Below are positions 7,678 to 15,844 of a stretch of 35,046 bases of DNA, one piece after another (position 1 is the stretch's first letter; the number at the start of each line of letters is the position of its first letter). Source of the stretch: an uncultured Eubacteriales bacterium (lineage in GTDB: Bacteria; Bacillota; Clostridia; Oscillospirales; CAG-272). The position numbers and the translations under genes were made by a program. The notes beneath the pieces were generated by a model that searched no databases, was not told the DNA's origin, and worked only from the letters and a program-made list of their open reading frames with translations. Where the stretch lies: contig CAKRPQ010000011.1 of NCBI GenBank assembly GCA_934385225.1, forward strand, positions 1-35,046, in the 5' to 3' direction.

Positions 7678-9504
7678 TTATTCCGCTTTTACCTCGGCAC
7701 TTTCGTCAATATTAACGTCCGACAGCGTTTTAAGTTCATAGAATTTCCCGTGCTTTGCCATAAGCTCGTCGTAAGTGCCCGTTTCGACGCATTCGCCTTT
7801 GTCCATAACGACTATGCGATCCGCGTCGCGTATCGTTGAGAGCCTGTGCGCGACGATGAACGTCGTCCTGTTCTTTATAAGCTCGGAAATCGCTTTCTGA
7901 ACGTGATATTCCGAAATGTTGTCGAGCGCCGACGTCGCCTCGTCAAGTATGAGTATCTTCGGGTCGCGTATAAGCGCACGCGCAATGCAAATTCTCTGCT
8001 TCTGACCGCCCGACAGCTTGCCGCCGTTCTCGCCTATCACGGTGTCGATGCCGTTCGGGAGCGTCGGCAGAAATTCGTTTATGTTCGCGAGTTCGAGAAC
8101 CTCGTTAAGCCTCTTTTCGCTTATGCCGGGCATACCGTAGGTTATGTTGTCCCTTATCGTTCCCGCCATAAGGATACTGTTCTGCGGGACGACGGAGATG
8201 AAGTGTCGGTAGTCAGACAGCGCAAGTGATTCGATAGGCTTGCCGTCGACAAGGTATTCGCCCGCCGTCGGAATGAGAAAGCCGATTATGATGTTCATTA
8301 TCGTCGATTTTCCCGACCCCGAACCGCCGACAAAGGCAATACATTCGCCGGGCTTTACTTCAAGATTGAAGTGCTTTATCGCGTCCTCCTCCGCGTTCGG
8401 ATAACGGTAGCTTACGTCGTCGAATTTGAGATGTCCGTGAACGTAGCGGAGTTTTATCTTGCCCCTGTCGTCCTCAACGTCATTCGACAGCATTATTTCG
8501 GAGACGGAGCGAACGGATTCAAGTCCTTTCGTCATTTCGGGCAGAACCGAGATCAGACTGTTGATAATGCCCGCAATCGTTGAAAAATAGCTCTGGAAAA
8601 GCACGATGTCACCTACTTCGATGACCCCGCGCGTTGCAAGCACGGCGGTGAAGAACAGGCAGAGACAGCTGAAAACTCTGCCGACTATGTAGTTTGACGA
8701 GGCGAAATACGCGTTCAGATGGTCAACGTCAAGTGCCTTCATGCGAAGCTGACGTATGCTTCTGTCGAGCTTGCTTATTTCCTCCTCTTCAAGTCCGTGC
8801 GCTTTTGTCACGGGTATCATTTCGAGCATTTCAGTGACCTGCGCCGACATTTTCTCGTTTTCGCGCCTGAAAACGGAGTTCTTTGCGCGGAGCTGCTTTC
8901 TGAAAAAGTTCATTATAAGTATTTCGGCGGGCATTATAGCGGCGAAAAACAGCGCGACTACCCAGCTTTTGTAGGCGACGATGCCTATGTAGACAAGGAG
9001 CATCATAACGTGCGGCGCAATGTTTTTGATTATCTGCGTGTTCAGAAATTCGACGGCTTCTATATCGCGTATGAATTTCGACTGAACGCGCCCCGTTTCG
9101 ATTTCCTTGTGATAGGAGATAGAAAGGTGTTGCAGTTTGCGAATTACGGTGCGCCTCAGCCCCGCGGACATAGTGCGGAGCATTGTATCGACGTATTTTG
9201 AGTAGAGGACGTGCCCCGGAATGTGGAGCGCAAAAAGAGCGACCAAAAGCACGGCGTTTTTGATAAGCACCGTCATAAGGTCGTCCTCGGGATATGCAAC
9301 CGCGTTGATGATATTTGCGGTTATTATCGGAATGTACCATGTTACGGCGTCTTTCACCGCGAACATAACGGTTGACAGGAAAATTTTTCCCGCGTTCTTT
9401 TTGAGCAGACCCGTAATTACGCCTGTTCCGTCGCGGTTCGTCTGTGCCTCTTTTTCAAAAAGTGCCTCGTAGTCGGGAAGCTGAGCCTGTTTCTTTTCTT
9501 CCAT
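7678..9504 (-). CDS. Type I ABC exporter, fused membrane and ATPase domains
   Basis: The 608-residue half-transporter has a six-helix transmembrane domain (about residues 35-335) followed by an ATPase domain (about 355-595). The ATPase motifs are complete: Walker A GGSGSGKST (about 394-402), Q-loop in VVPQNS, signature LSGGQKQR, Walker B ILILDEATSALD and the H-loop in VAHRLST. One such chain would act as a homodimer, exporting a lipid, peptide or drug; the substrate is not evident. An N-terminal soluble stretch of about 35 residues (LPDYEALFEKEAQ) precedes the first helix. The ATG at 9504 is preceded by GAGGA about 9 bases away. It is transcribed alone from the consensus promoter at 9548-9575, divergent from the nucleoside operon. 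No accessory gene hints at a substrate. Confidence 0.92.
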   Translation of the reverse strand: MEEKKQAQLPDYEALFEKEAQTNRDGTGVITGLLKKNAGKIFLSTVMFAVKDAVTWYIPIITANIINAVAYPEDDLMTVLIKNAVLLVALFALHIPGHVLYSKYVDTMLRTMSAGLRRTVIRKLQHLSISYHKEIETGRVQSKFIRDIEAVEFLNTQIIKNIAPHVMMLLVYIGIVAYKSWVVALFFAAIMPAEILIMNFFRKQLRAKNSVFRRENEKMSAQVTEMLEMIPVTKAHGLEEEEISKLDRSIRQLRMKALDVDHLNAYFASSNYIVGRVFSCLCLFFTAVLATRGVIEVGDIVLFQSYFSTIAGIINSLISVLPEMTKGLESVRSVSEIMLSNDVEDDRGKIKLRYVHGHLKFDDVSYRYPNAEEDAIKHFNLEVKPGECIAFVGGSGSGKSTIMNIIIGFLIPTAGEYLVDGKPIESLALSDYRHFISVVPQNSILMAGTIRDNITYGMPGISEKRLNEVLELANINEFLPTLPNGIDTVIGENGGKLSGGQKQRICIARALIRDPKILILDEATSALDNISEYHVQKAISELIKNRTTFIVAHRLSTIRDADRIVVMDKGECVETGTYDELMAKHGKFYELKTLSDVNIDESAEVKAE

Positions 9505-9547
9505 ATCCGTATCCTCACTTTCGCCCGTTTGGGGTTTTAGTCTGTTA

Positions 9548-9575
9548 ATTATACACCATAAAAAACATTTGTCAA
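9548..9575 (-). promoter_or_regulatory. Sigma-A promoter of the ABC exporter
   Basis: On the minus strand TTGACA (9575-9570) and TATAAT (9553-9548) are separated by 16 bases. The stretch 9576-9765 between this and the next promoter is AT-rich, with no gene and no further signal I can support. Confidence 0.8.
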
Positions 9576-9765
9576 TACCTTTTTTGTGTTTTTGAAGATA
9601 ATAAAAAAATTCGGCAAAACGACCGAAACTCGACCGATATTTCGAAATCGAATGTTTATAATATAATGAAGATTATTTTTATGCCTCTTTCGGGAAAACA
9701 AAGAATATGTGCAAATTGCCCAAAAATCGACTTTTATTTTTGTGCTAATCGGCGTAAATACCCCC

Positions 9766-9794
9766 TTGACAATTCGGCTCGGATAGGGTACAAT
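9766..9794 (+). promoter_or_regulatory. Sigma-A promoter of the nucleoside transporter operon
   Basis: TTGACA (9766-9771) and TACAAT (9789-9794) with a 17-base spacer lie about 45 bases ahead of the riboswitch aptamer. Confidence 0.8.
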
Positions 9795-9837
9795 ATTGTT
9801 GTCGAAAATAACCGACGCGAAAATTCAATAGTTTGAG

Positions 9838-9908
9838 CCTCGATATATCACAAAAAATATGGTTTTGAAGTTTCTACCCGACTGCCGTAAAAAGTCGGAC
9901 TATCGATG
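9838..9908 (+). promoter_or_regulatory. Purine (guanine-class) riboswitch aptamer
   Basis: The conserved core is visible: loop 2 AATATGG, junction AAGTTTCTACC (about 9868-9878), loop 3 GCCGTAAA and junction ACTAT. P1 pairs TCGATA (9840-9845) with TATCGA (9901-9906); P2 pairs CAAAA (9851-9855) with TTTTG (9863-9867); P3 pairs CCGACT (9878-9883) with AGTCGG (9893-9898). The specificity base corresponding to C74 of the xpt aptamer is C9900, so guanine or hypoxanthine rather than adenine. J1/2 (TATC) deviates slightly from the usual UAAUC. It fits the downstream purine nucleoside importer: ligand should lower its expression. Confidence 0.88.
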
Positions 9909-9922
9909 TTACCCGATCTCCT

Positions 9923-9949
9923 CTTTGCCGCGCGGCAAAGTCGTTTTTT
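9923..9949 (+). terminator. Riboswitch expression-platform terminator
   Basis: CTTTGCC (9923-9929) pairs with GGCAAAG (9934-9940) around GCGC; TCG and six T follow. It sits 15 bases after P1 of the aptamer and is the likely regulated terminator. Confidence 0.7.
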
Positions 9950-9962
9950 GTCGGGAAATATC

Positions 9963-10003
9963 GGCAGTTGCTTCAAAGGGGCACTGCTTTTTTTGTTTTA
10001 CTT
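9963..10003 (+). terminator. Second hairpin with T run in the leader
   Basis: GCAGT (about 9965-9969) pairs with ACTGC (about 9987-9991), with two further G-C pairs inside and seven T after. ATATCG at 9958-9963 just ahead could pair with CGATAT of P1 (9841-9846), offering an alternative fold. It is either a second regulated terminator or part of the platform. Confidence 0.5.
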
Positions 10004-10068
10004 TGGCGTAAGCGACATATAAATGCGTTCGCCTTGTAAATAAAAAATTTCCGGAGGAAAAAAGGAAA

Positions 10069-11346
10069 ATGAAAAAGGTTTTATCTCTCGTACTCGCTCT
10101 CATCATGGTTATCGGCTGCGTTATGGCGTTCTCCGCTTGCGGAAGCAACGGCGATAAGGACGTCGATACAAAGGGCAACGACACCGCGAAATCCACAGGC
10201 GAAAACACTACCCCCGCAAACGACAATCTCAAAAACGTAAAGATCGGTTTCATCTGTCTCCACGACGAAAAGTCCACCTACGACCTCAACTTCATAAACG
10301 CCGCAAAGACTGCACAGGCTAACCTCGGTCTTTCCGACGATCAGGTCATCATTAAGACAAACATTCCCGAATCCAACGAGTGCTACGAGGCAGCCGCAGA
10401 GCTTGCCGATATGGGCTGTAATGTTGTATTCGCAGACAGCTTCGGTCATGAGGATTTCATAATCAAGGCTGCAAAGGAATTCAAGGACGTTCAGTTCTGC
10501 CACGCAACAGGTACAAAGGCTCACACAGAGGGTCTCTCCAACTACCACAACGCATTTGCTTCCATCTATGAAGGCAGATACCTTGCAGGTATTGCGGCAG
10601 GTATGAAACTCAACGAAATGATCGCGGACGGCAAGTTCACGGCAGAAGAGGCTAAGATCGGCTACGTCGGTGCTTATACATACGCAGAGGTTATGTCCGG
10701 TTACACTTCTTTCTACCTCGGCGCAAAGTCCGTTTGCCCCACTGTTACAATGGACGTTCAGTTCACAGGTTCCTGGTATGACGCAGTTGCCGAGAAAGAG
10801 GCTGCTCTTGCTCTCATCGGCGCAGGCTGCAAGCTCATAAGCCAGCACGCAGACTCCATGGGTGCTCCCTCCGCTTGCGAAGAGAACAACGTTCCCAACG
10901 TTTCCTACAACGGCAGTACGATCGAGACTTGCGAAAACACATTCATCGTATCTTCCGCTATCAACTGGGCTCCTTATTATGAGTACATTATCGGCTGCGT
11001 TGCAGACGGCAAGGCTATCGACACCGACTGGTGCGGTACTATCGGCTCAGGCTCCGTAATTCTCACAGACATAAACACAAAGGTTGCCGCTGCGGGCACT
11101 GCCGAGGCTATTGAGGCTGCAAAGGCTGAACTTGTCGCAGGCACACTTCACGTGTTCGATACAAAGACATTCACCGTTAACGGCGAAGAGCTCACCTCCT
11201 ATATGGCAGACGTTAACACGGACGAGGCATTCGAAGCCGACACCGAGGTTATTGTAGACGGCTATTTCAGCGAGTCCAGCTTCCGCTCCGCTCCTTACTT
11301 CAACGTAAGAATCGACGGTATCAATCTTCTCAACGAGCAGTATTGA
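10069..11346 (+). CDS. BMP-family nucleoside-binding lipoprotein
   Basis: The 425-residue protein starts with a lipoprotein signal peptide whose lipobox FSAC places the lipidated cysteine at residue 24. A Gly/Thr/Asn-rich linker (25-55) leads to a two-lobed binding domain: VKIGFICLHDEKSTYDLNF is the typical first strand and ligand loop of the BMP (PnrA/TmpC) family, followed by CNVVFADSFGHED and YEGRYLAGIAAGM. Such proteins bind purine nucleosides outside the membrane and feed an ABC importer. GGAGG lies 14 bases before the ATG, with AAGGA closer to it. Its codons favour C- and T-ending forms more than its neighbours, suggesting high expression. It follows a guanine-class riboswitch and precedes the ATPase and two permeases. 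A partial terminator after the stop would give more binding protein than transporter. Confidence 0.92.
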   Translation: MKKVLSLVLALIMVIGCVMAFSACGSNGDKDVDTKGNDTAKSTGENTTPANDNLKNVKIGFICLHDEKSTYDLNFINAAKTAQANLGLSDDQVIIKTNIPESNECYEAAAELADMGCNVVFADSFGHEDFIIKAAKEFKDVQFCHATGTKAHTEGLSNYHNAFASIYEGRYLAGIAAGMKLNEMIADGKFTAEEAKIGYVGAYTYAEVMSGYTSFYLGAKSVCPTVTMDVQFTGSWYDAVAEKEAALALIGAGCKLISQHADSMGAPSACEENNVPNVSYNGSTIETCENTFIVSSAINWAPYYEYIIGCVADGKAIDTDWCGTIGSGSVILTDINTKVAAAGTAEAIEAAKAELVAGTLHVFDTKTFTVNGEELTSYMADVNTDEAFEADTEVIVDGYFSESSFRSAPYFNVRIDGINLLNEQY

Positions 11347-11364
11347 TCATAGCTTAGCGAAAAT

Positions 11365-11396
11365 AAAAGGCGGAGGTCACACTTCCGCCTTTTCCC
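11365..11396 (+). terminator. Intercistronic attenuating terminator
   Basis: AAAAGGCGGAGG (11365-11376) pairs with CTTCCGCCTTTT (11382-11393) with one G-T wobble, the stem itself supplying the short T run. It lies between the binding-protein gene and the rest of the operon, so probably reduces rather than ends transcription. Confidence 0.7.
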
Positions 11397-11404
11397 CTTA
11401 AAAA

Positions 11405-11423
11405 AACGAGCGACCCGCTCGTT
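11405..11423 (+). repeat. Second intercistronic hairpin
   Basis: AACGAGCG (11405-11412) and CGCTCGTT (11416-11423) form a perfect 8-bp stem with a 3-base loop and no T run. It may protect the 3' end of the binding-protein mRNA or the 5' end of the processed downstream mRNA. Confidence 0.5.
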
Positions 11424-11499
11424 CCCGAATCGCCGAAATGTTTGACGCTTGGGGAATGAACGGAGAACGTCCGAAACATTATAACACGGAGGTATCGGA

Positions 11500-13047
11500 G
11501 TGGATAAGGAAAAAATTCTCGAACTCAGAGGCGTTTCGAAGTATTTCGGAAACGTTGTTGCAAACCATAACGTCGATCTTGACGTTTACAGCGGAGAAAT
11601 TCTCGCAATTCTCGGCGAAAACGGAAGCGGAAAGACAACCCTTATGAATATGATAGCGGGAATTTACTTTCCCGACGAAGGTCAGATATTCGTCCGCGGC
11701 GAGGAAGTCGTTATCCGTTCGCCGAAGGACGCTTTCAAATATAAAATCGGTATGATACATCAGCATTTCAAGCTCATTGACGTTTTCACGGCAACGGAAA
11801 ACATCATTCTCGGCGTGAAGGACGGAAAGAAGTTCTCAAAAGCCGAGGCGACCGAGCGCGTGCTTGAAATCACGAAGCGTTACGGCTTCAATATAGACCC
11901 CAAAAAGAAGATATACGAAATGTCCGTCTCCGAAAAGCAGACTGTCGAAATAATCAAGGTGCTTTACCGCGGCGCGGATATACTCATTCTTGACGAACCG
12001 ACGGCTGTTCTTACGCCTCAGGAGACCGAAAAGCTGTTCGCCGTTCTCCGCCGTATGCGCGACGACGGAAAAGCCGTTATCATCATCACTCATAAGCTCC
12101 ACGAAGTGCTTTCGCTCACCGATAAGGTAGCCGTTCTCCGTCGCGGCGAGCATATAGCGACGGTAAACACGGCAGAAACGAACGAATCCGAGCTTACGGA
12201 AATGATGGTCGGCAAGAAGGTCAGCCTCAATATCGAAAGAAGCGAGCCGAAGAACCCGCACGACCGCCTTATGGTATCGCATATCAACCTCACAAACCAT
12301 GACGGAATAAAGGTTCTCGACGACGTGACGTTCACCGCGCGTTCTGGCGAAATTCTCGGTATTGCGGGCATTGCGGGAAGCGGTCAGAGAGAGCTTCTCG
12401 AAGCTATCGCGGGACTGAGGCGCCTTGACAGCGGAAAAATTATCTACGATAACCCGAAAAACGGCGAAAAGGTCAATCTCCGCGATAAAACTCCGCTCCA
12501 AATACGCGACCTCGGCGTCAGACTTTCGTTCGTTCCCGAGGACAGACTCGGAATGGGTCTTGTCGGCGATATGGATATCATCGACAATATGATGCTCCGC
12601 AGCTATCGAAAGGGGAAATCGGTATTCCTTAACCGCAAGAAGCCGAAAAACCTTGCGGAGGATATTATAAAGAGCCTTGAAGTCGTCACACCGAGCGCAA
12701 ATACTCCCGTTCGCCGTCTTTCGGGCGGAAACGTTCAGAAAGTCCTTGTCGGACGCGAGATAGCGTCCGCACCGTCGGTGCTTATGGCGGCTTACCCTGT
12801 GCGCGGCCTTGACATAAATTCTTCCTATATGATTTATAATCTTCTCACGGCGCAGAAGGAAAACGGCGTTGCCGTTATCTTCGTCGGAGAAGACCTTGAC
12901 GTGCTTATCGAGCTTTGCGACAGAATCCTCGTTATCGGATCGGGCAGAGTGACGGGCATCGTTGACGGCAGAAGTGCAAAGAAAGAGGAGATCGGTCTCC
13001 TTATGACGAAAAATACAAAGGCAGAGGAGGCGGACGAAAATGAATAA
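11500..13047 (+). CDS. Nucleoside ABC importer ATPase (two nucleotide-binding domains)
   Basis: The 515-residue protein has two ATPase domains in one chain, as in NupO/YufO and RbsA-like sugar ATPases. Domain 1 is complete: Walker A GENGSGKTT (39-47), Q-loop in MIHQHF, signature SVSEKQT, Walker B ILILDEPTAVLT, and H in ITHKL. Domain 2 is degenerate as usual in this class: its P-loop reads GIAGSGQREL without the lysine, its signature is LSGGNVQK and its Walker B is VLMAAYPVRGLD. The start is GTG, chosen because GGAGG lies 7 bases upstream. The last 8 bases overlap the first permease gene. It energises uptake of the nucleoside brought by the BMP lipoprotein. Confidence 0.93.
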   Translation: MDKEKILELRGVSKYFGNVVANHNVDLDVYSGEILAILGENGSGKTTLMNMIAGIYFPDEGQIFVRGEEVVIRSPKDAFKYKIGMIHQHFKLIDVFTATENIILGVKDGKKFSKAEATERVLEITKRYGFNIDPKKKIYEMSVSEKQTVEIIKVLYRGADILILDEPTAVLTPQETEKLFAVLRRMRDDGKAVIIITHKLHEVLSLTDKVAVLRRGEHIATVNTAETNESELTEMMVGKKVSLNIERSEPKNPHDRLMVSHINLTNHDGIKVLDDVTFTARSGEILGIAGIAGSGQRELLEAIAGLRRLDSGKIIYDNPKNGEKVNLRDKTPLQIRDLGVRLSFVPEDRLGMGLVGDMDIIDNMMLRSYRKGKSVFLNRKKPKNLAEDIIKSLEVVTPSANTPVRRLSGGNVQKVLVGREIASAPSVLMAAYPVRGLDINSSYMIYNLLTAQKENGVAVIFVGEDLDVLIELCDRILVIGSGRVTGIVDGRSAKKEEIGLLMTKNTKAEEADENE

Positions 13048-14143
13048 GCAGGCAAAACACGAAAAGGTCAGAGAACCGCTTTTCCATATCGCGAAGCGCT
13101 CCGAAATGCCGTTCTGGCAGAGCTGGATAATAAGAATTATCGCCGTTCTCTGCGCGCTTGTCGTCTGTGCGATAATTACGGTGGCACTCACAAAGCAGGA
13201 TCCGATAAAGATATATACCGCAATGTATGAGGGCGCATTCGGAACGCCACGAAGAATATGGAAGCTCTTCCAAAATATCGCAATGCTTCTTTGCATATCG
13301 CTTGCGGTCACACCCGCGTTCAAAATGCGTTTCTGGAATATAGGCGCAGAGGGTCAGGTGCTTATCGGCGGCCTTGCAACGGCGGCTTGTATGTTCTACC
13401 TCGGCGGCAAAGTCCCGACGGCACTTCTTGTCACCGCAATGTGCGTTTCGAGCATTCTCGCGGGTGCAATCTGGGCACTCATTCCCGCGCTTTTCAAAGC
13501 AAAGTGGAACACAAACGAAACACTCTTTACGCTTATGATGAACTACGTTGCGATGCAGCTCGTTTCGTTCTTCATAAACACATGGGTAAAGGACGGCTCG
13601 GCTGTGCTTCGCCCGATGGGCGAATACGGTTTGCCCGTTATCGGAAAATATAACTATCTGCTTAATATTCTCATCGTAGTCGCACTCACCGTGTTTATGT
13701 ATATTTACCTCAGGTTCAGCAAGCACGGATATGAGATTTCCGTCGTCGGTCAGAGTGAAAATACGGCGAGATATATCGGCATAAACGTTAAAAAGGTCAT
13801 TATCAGAACGCTTGCTCTTTCGGGCGCGCTCTGCGGCGTTGCGGGACTTCTCCTTGTCGGCGGCACCGACCACACGATAAACACGAATACCGCGGACGGC
13901 AGAGGCTTTACCGCTATAATGGTATCGTGGCTCGCAAAGTTCAATCCGCTTTATATGATCCTCACGACGCTTCTCATCGTTTTCCTCCAACAGGGTTCGC
14001 TTTTCGTTTCGACAAAGTTCCGTCTTGACGACTCGCTATCGGATATTATCACCGCGGTGATACTTTTCTTCATCATCGGTTCCGAATTTTTCATAAATTA
14101 TAAGATAAAATTTTGCGGCCGTAAAAAGGAGGAGAATAAGTAA
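13040..14143 (+). CDS. Nucleoside ABC importer permease (NupP-like)
   Basis: The 367-residue integral membrane protein belongs to the branched-chain/ribose-type permease family (BPD_transp_2). The cytoplasmic N-terminus (about 30 residues) is followed by about nine hydrophobic helices. FKMRFWNIGAEGQVLIGGL (about 94-112) is the conserved segment of NupP/YufP-like permeases, and the coupling region reads GYEISVVGQSENTARYIGI. It overlaps the ATPase gene by 8 bases and shares one base of its stop with the ATG of the second permease, so all three are co-translated. It forms half of the membrane channel of the nucleoside importer. Confidence 0.93.
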   Translation: MNKQAKHEKVREPLFHIAKRSEMPFWQSWIIRIIAVLCALVVCAIITVALTKQDPIKIYTAMYEGAFGTPRRIWKLFQNIAMLLCISLAVTPAFKMRFWNIGAEGQVLIGGLATAACMFYLGGKVPTALLVTAMCVSSILAGAIWALIPALFKAKWNTNETLFTLMMNYVAMQLVSFFINTWVKDGSAVLRPMGEYGLPVIGKYNYLLNILIVVALTVFMYIYLRFSKHGYEISVVGQSENTARYIGINVKKVIIRTLALSGALCGVAGLLLVGGTDHTINTNTADGRGFTAIMVSWLAKFNPLYMILTTLLIVFLQQGSLFVSTKFRLDDSLSDIITAVILFFIIGSEFFINYKIKFCGRKKEENK

Positions 14144-15099
14144 TGCTTAAATTTATAATCAGCGCAATAAGACTCGGAATAACCTTTCTCTACGGCTCGA
14201 CGGGCGAAATAATAACCGAAAAATCGGGACATCTGAACCTCGGTATTCCCGGAGTTATGTGCGTCGGTGCGGTGTTCGGGTGCGTCGGCGAATCCTGGTA
14301 CACAGGCTCGCTTGCATCTGGGCAGCAGATAAACCCGTTCCTTGCGGTGTTTATTCCTATTATGTGTTCGTTTGTCGGCTCGGCGCTTATGGGACTGCTT
14401 TACAGCTTCCTCACGGTCACTCTCCGCGCAAATCAGAACGTTACGGGTCTTGCACTCACGACCTTCGGCGTAGGACTTACAAACTTCATAATCGCAAGAC
14501 TTAACGAAGTCTCTTACAGCAAGGCGAGCAAGTATTTCACGACGCTTTTTAGCGGTTACGAAAAGCTCGGTGCCGTCGGAAAACTGCTTTTCTCCTACGG
14601 ACCTATGGTTTACCTCGGAATTATAATCGCGCTCGTCTGCGCTTATGTGCTTACACGCACGAGAGTAGGACTTCACCTGCGCGCCGTCGGTGAAAACCCC
14701 GCAACGGCGGACGCCGTCGGTATAAACGTCACCGCATATCGCTATATCGCGACCTGTATCGGAAGCGGAATTGCGGGTCTCGGCGGTCTGTTCTACATTA
14801 TGGACTACCTTAACGGTAACTGGGAATATTCCATCGACGCCATGGGCTGGCTTTCGATCGCACTCGTAATCTTCACGGTTTGGAGACCGAATATAAGCAT
14901 TATCGGTTCGTTCATTTTCGGCGGACTTTATATCGCTTATAACTATATAACGGGAATCACGTTCGGCGAAAAGGAGCTTCTCAAAATGCTCCCCTACGTC
15001 GTCACGATAATAGTCCTCACAGTTACGAGTATAAGAAACAAGAAAGAAAACCACCCGCCTCAGGGTCTCGGCGTAAACTATTACAGAGAAGAAAGATAA
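14143..15099 (+). CDS. Nucleoside ABC importer permease (NupQ-like)
   Basis: The 318-residue membrane protein of the same permease family is shorter than its partner, as in NupQ/YufQ. It opens with LGITFLYGSTGEIITEKSG, then HLNLGIPGVMCVGAVFG, the counterpart of the family's glycine-rich membrane motif. The coupling segment GLHLRAVGENPATADAVGI precedes the last helices. It starts in the TAATG overlap with the upstream permease, is the last gene of the operon and is followed 4 bases later by a strong terminator. With the upstream permease it should make the heterodimeric channel. Confidence 0.93.
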   Translation: MLKFIISAIRLGITFLYGSTGEIITEKSGHLNLGIPGVMCVGAVFGCVGESWYTGSLASGQQINPFLAVFIPIMCSFVGSALMGLLYSFLTVTLRANQNVTGLALTTFGVGLTNFIIARLNEVSYSKASKYFTTLFSGYEKLGAVGKLLFSYGPMVYLGIIIALVCAYVLTRTRVGLHLRAVGENPATADAVGINVTAYRYIATCIGSGIAGLGGLFYIMDYLNGNWEYSIDAMGWLSIALVIFTVWRPNISIIGSFIFGGLYIAYNYITGITFGEKELLKMLPYVVTIIVLTVTSIRNKKENHPPQGLGVNYYREER

Positions 15100-15103
15100 T
15101 ATT

Positions 15104-15140
15104 AAAAAGTGCCGAACGCATTTGCGTTCGGCACTTTTTT
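15104..15140. terminator. Bidirectional terminator between nucleoside and radical SAM operons
   Basis: AAAAAGTGCCGAACGC (15104-15119) pairs with GCGTTCGGCACTTTTT (15124-15139) around a 4-base loop. A and T runs on both sides allow it to stop both convergent operons. Confidence 0.92.
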
Positions 15141-15844
15141 CATCTGAATTCCGTTATTCCGTCCGAGAGATAAACGTCGGTACGCATTATCGTATATGTC
15201 TCGTGTATTATGTCGCTCATAATTCCGAGCGAATTCCTTATCGCCGTGACGAGCATTTCGGGGTTCAGATAGCTGTCGGAAGATGCCGAAAGAACGGCGC
15301 GTATTCCGATTTTGTCGTCCGAATATTCGGCGGTAAGAGATTTTATCATTGGGAAAATATCGACTTCTTTTTCGCCCGACTTCGTTTTCTTTGTCATCAT
15401 TATCGGGGACGCCGAGAACAGCTTTCGGATACCCTCCGCAAGCTCCTCCGAGGCGTTCGGCGTGCGCAGAACGATGTCGTATCCCGCATAGGCAATGTCG
15501 TGAAAATCGTCGCGCGGCTCGTAGATGTCCGTGACAGAAAGCTCCTCCGTCGTCGCTTTGTCGAGACGGCGTTTCATCTCATCAAACGCCATCGGTTCCG
15601 TTATCTTTATGTCGAGATATTCGCATTCGCCCTCCGAGCCTACCGAGAGCGGAAGCGAAAAGACCATTTTTATGTGCGGATTGAACCCTTGCGTGTACCG
15701 GACGGGAATGCTCGAACGCGTCAGAACGCGCGCGAATGTTCTTTGTAGGTCGAGGTGAGAAATGTATTTGAGCATACCGACTTTGCGGAATCTTATCCGT
15801 ATCGGTTTCGGGTTTTCCGCGCTTATTTTTTCTTCGGACAACAA
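15140..15844 (-). CDS. DUF2344 protein (TIGR03936, radical SAM-associated)
   Basis: The 234-residue protein matches DUF2344: RIRFRKVGMLKYISHLDLQR near the start, followed by PVRYTQGFNPHIKMVFSLPL, both family signatures. The family is found next to, or fused with, TIGR03960 radical SAM proteins throughout Clostridia; the reaction is not established. It overlaps the end of that partner gene here by 22 bases. The start is a TTG (two TTG codons in tandem at 15844 and 15841) placed 9 bases after GGAGG, with no suitable ATG. A role in tRNA or ribosome-related modification is often suggested by its usual neighbours but is not shown here. Confidence 0.88.
   Translation of the reverse strand: MLSEEKISAENPKPIRIRFRKVGMLKYISHLDLQRTFARVLTRSSIPVRYTQGFNPHIKMVFSLPLSVGSEGECEYLDIKITEPMAFDEMKRRLDKATTEELSVTDIYEPRDDFHDIAYAGYDIVLRTPNASEELAEGIRKLFSASPIMMTKKTKSGEKEVDIFPMIKSLTAEYSDDKIGIRAVLSASSDSYLNPEMLVTAIRNSLGIMSDIIHETYTIMRTDVYLSDGITEFR

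Noticed and set aside
9640..9667. Extra promoter (two overlapping TATAAT boxes) and near-palindrome TTTCGAAA
   Set aside because: No -35 box at a suitable distance; the area is generally AT-rich, so the matches are expected by chance.
11442..11470. TTGACG as a separate promoter for the nucleoside ATPase
   Set aside because: No acceptable -10 box lies 16-18 bases downstream; the nearest TATAAC is about 31 bases away.
11836..13323. 495-residue open frame on the minus strand
   Set aside because: It lies antisense to the nucleoside ATPase and permease genes, which have complete family motifs; its own translation shows no recognisable domain and has the Arg/His/Cys bias of a shadow frame.
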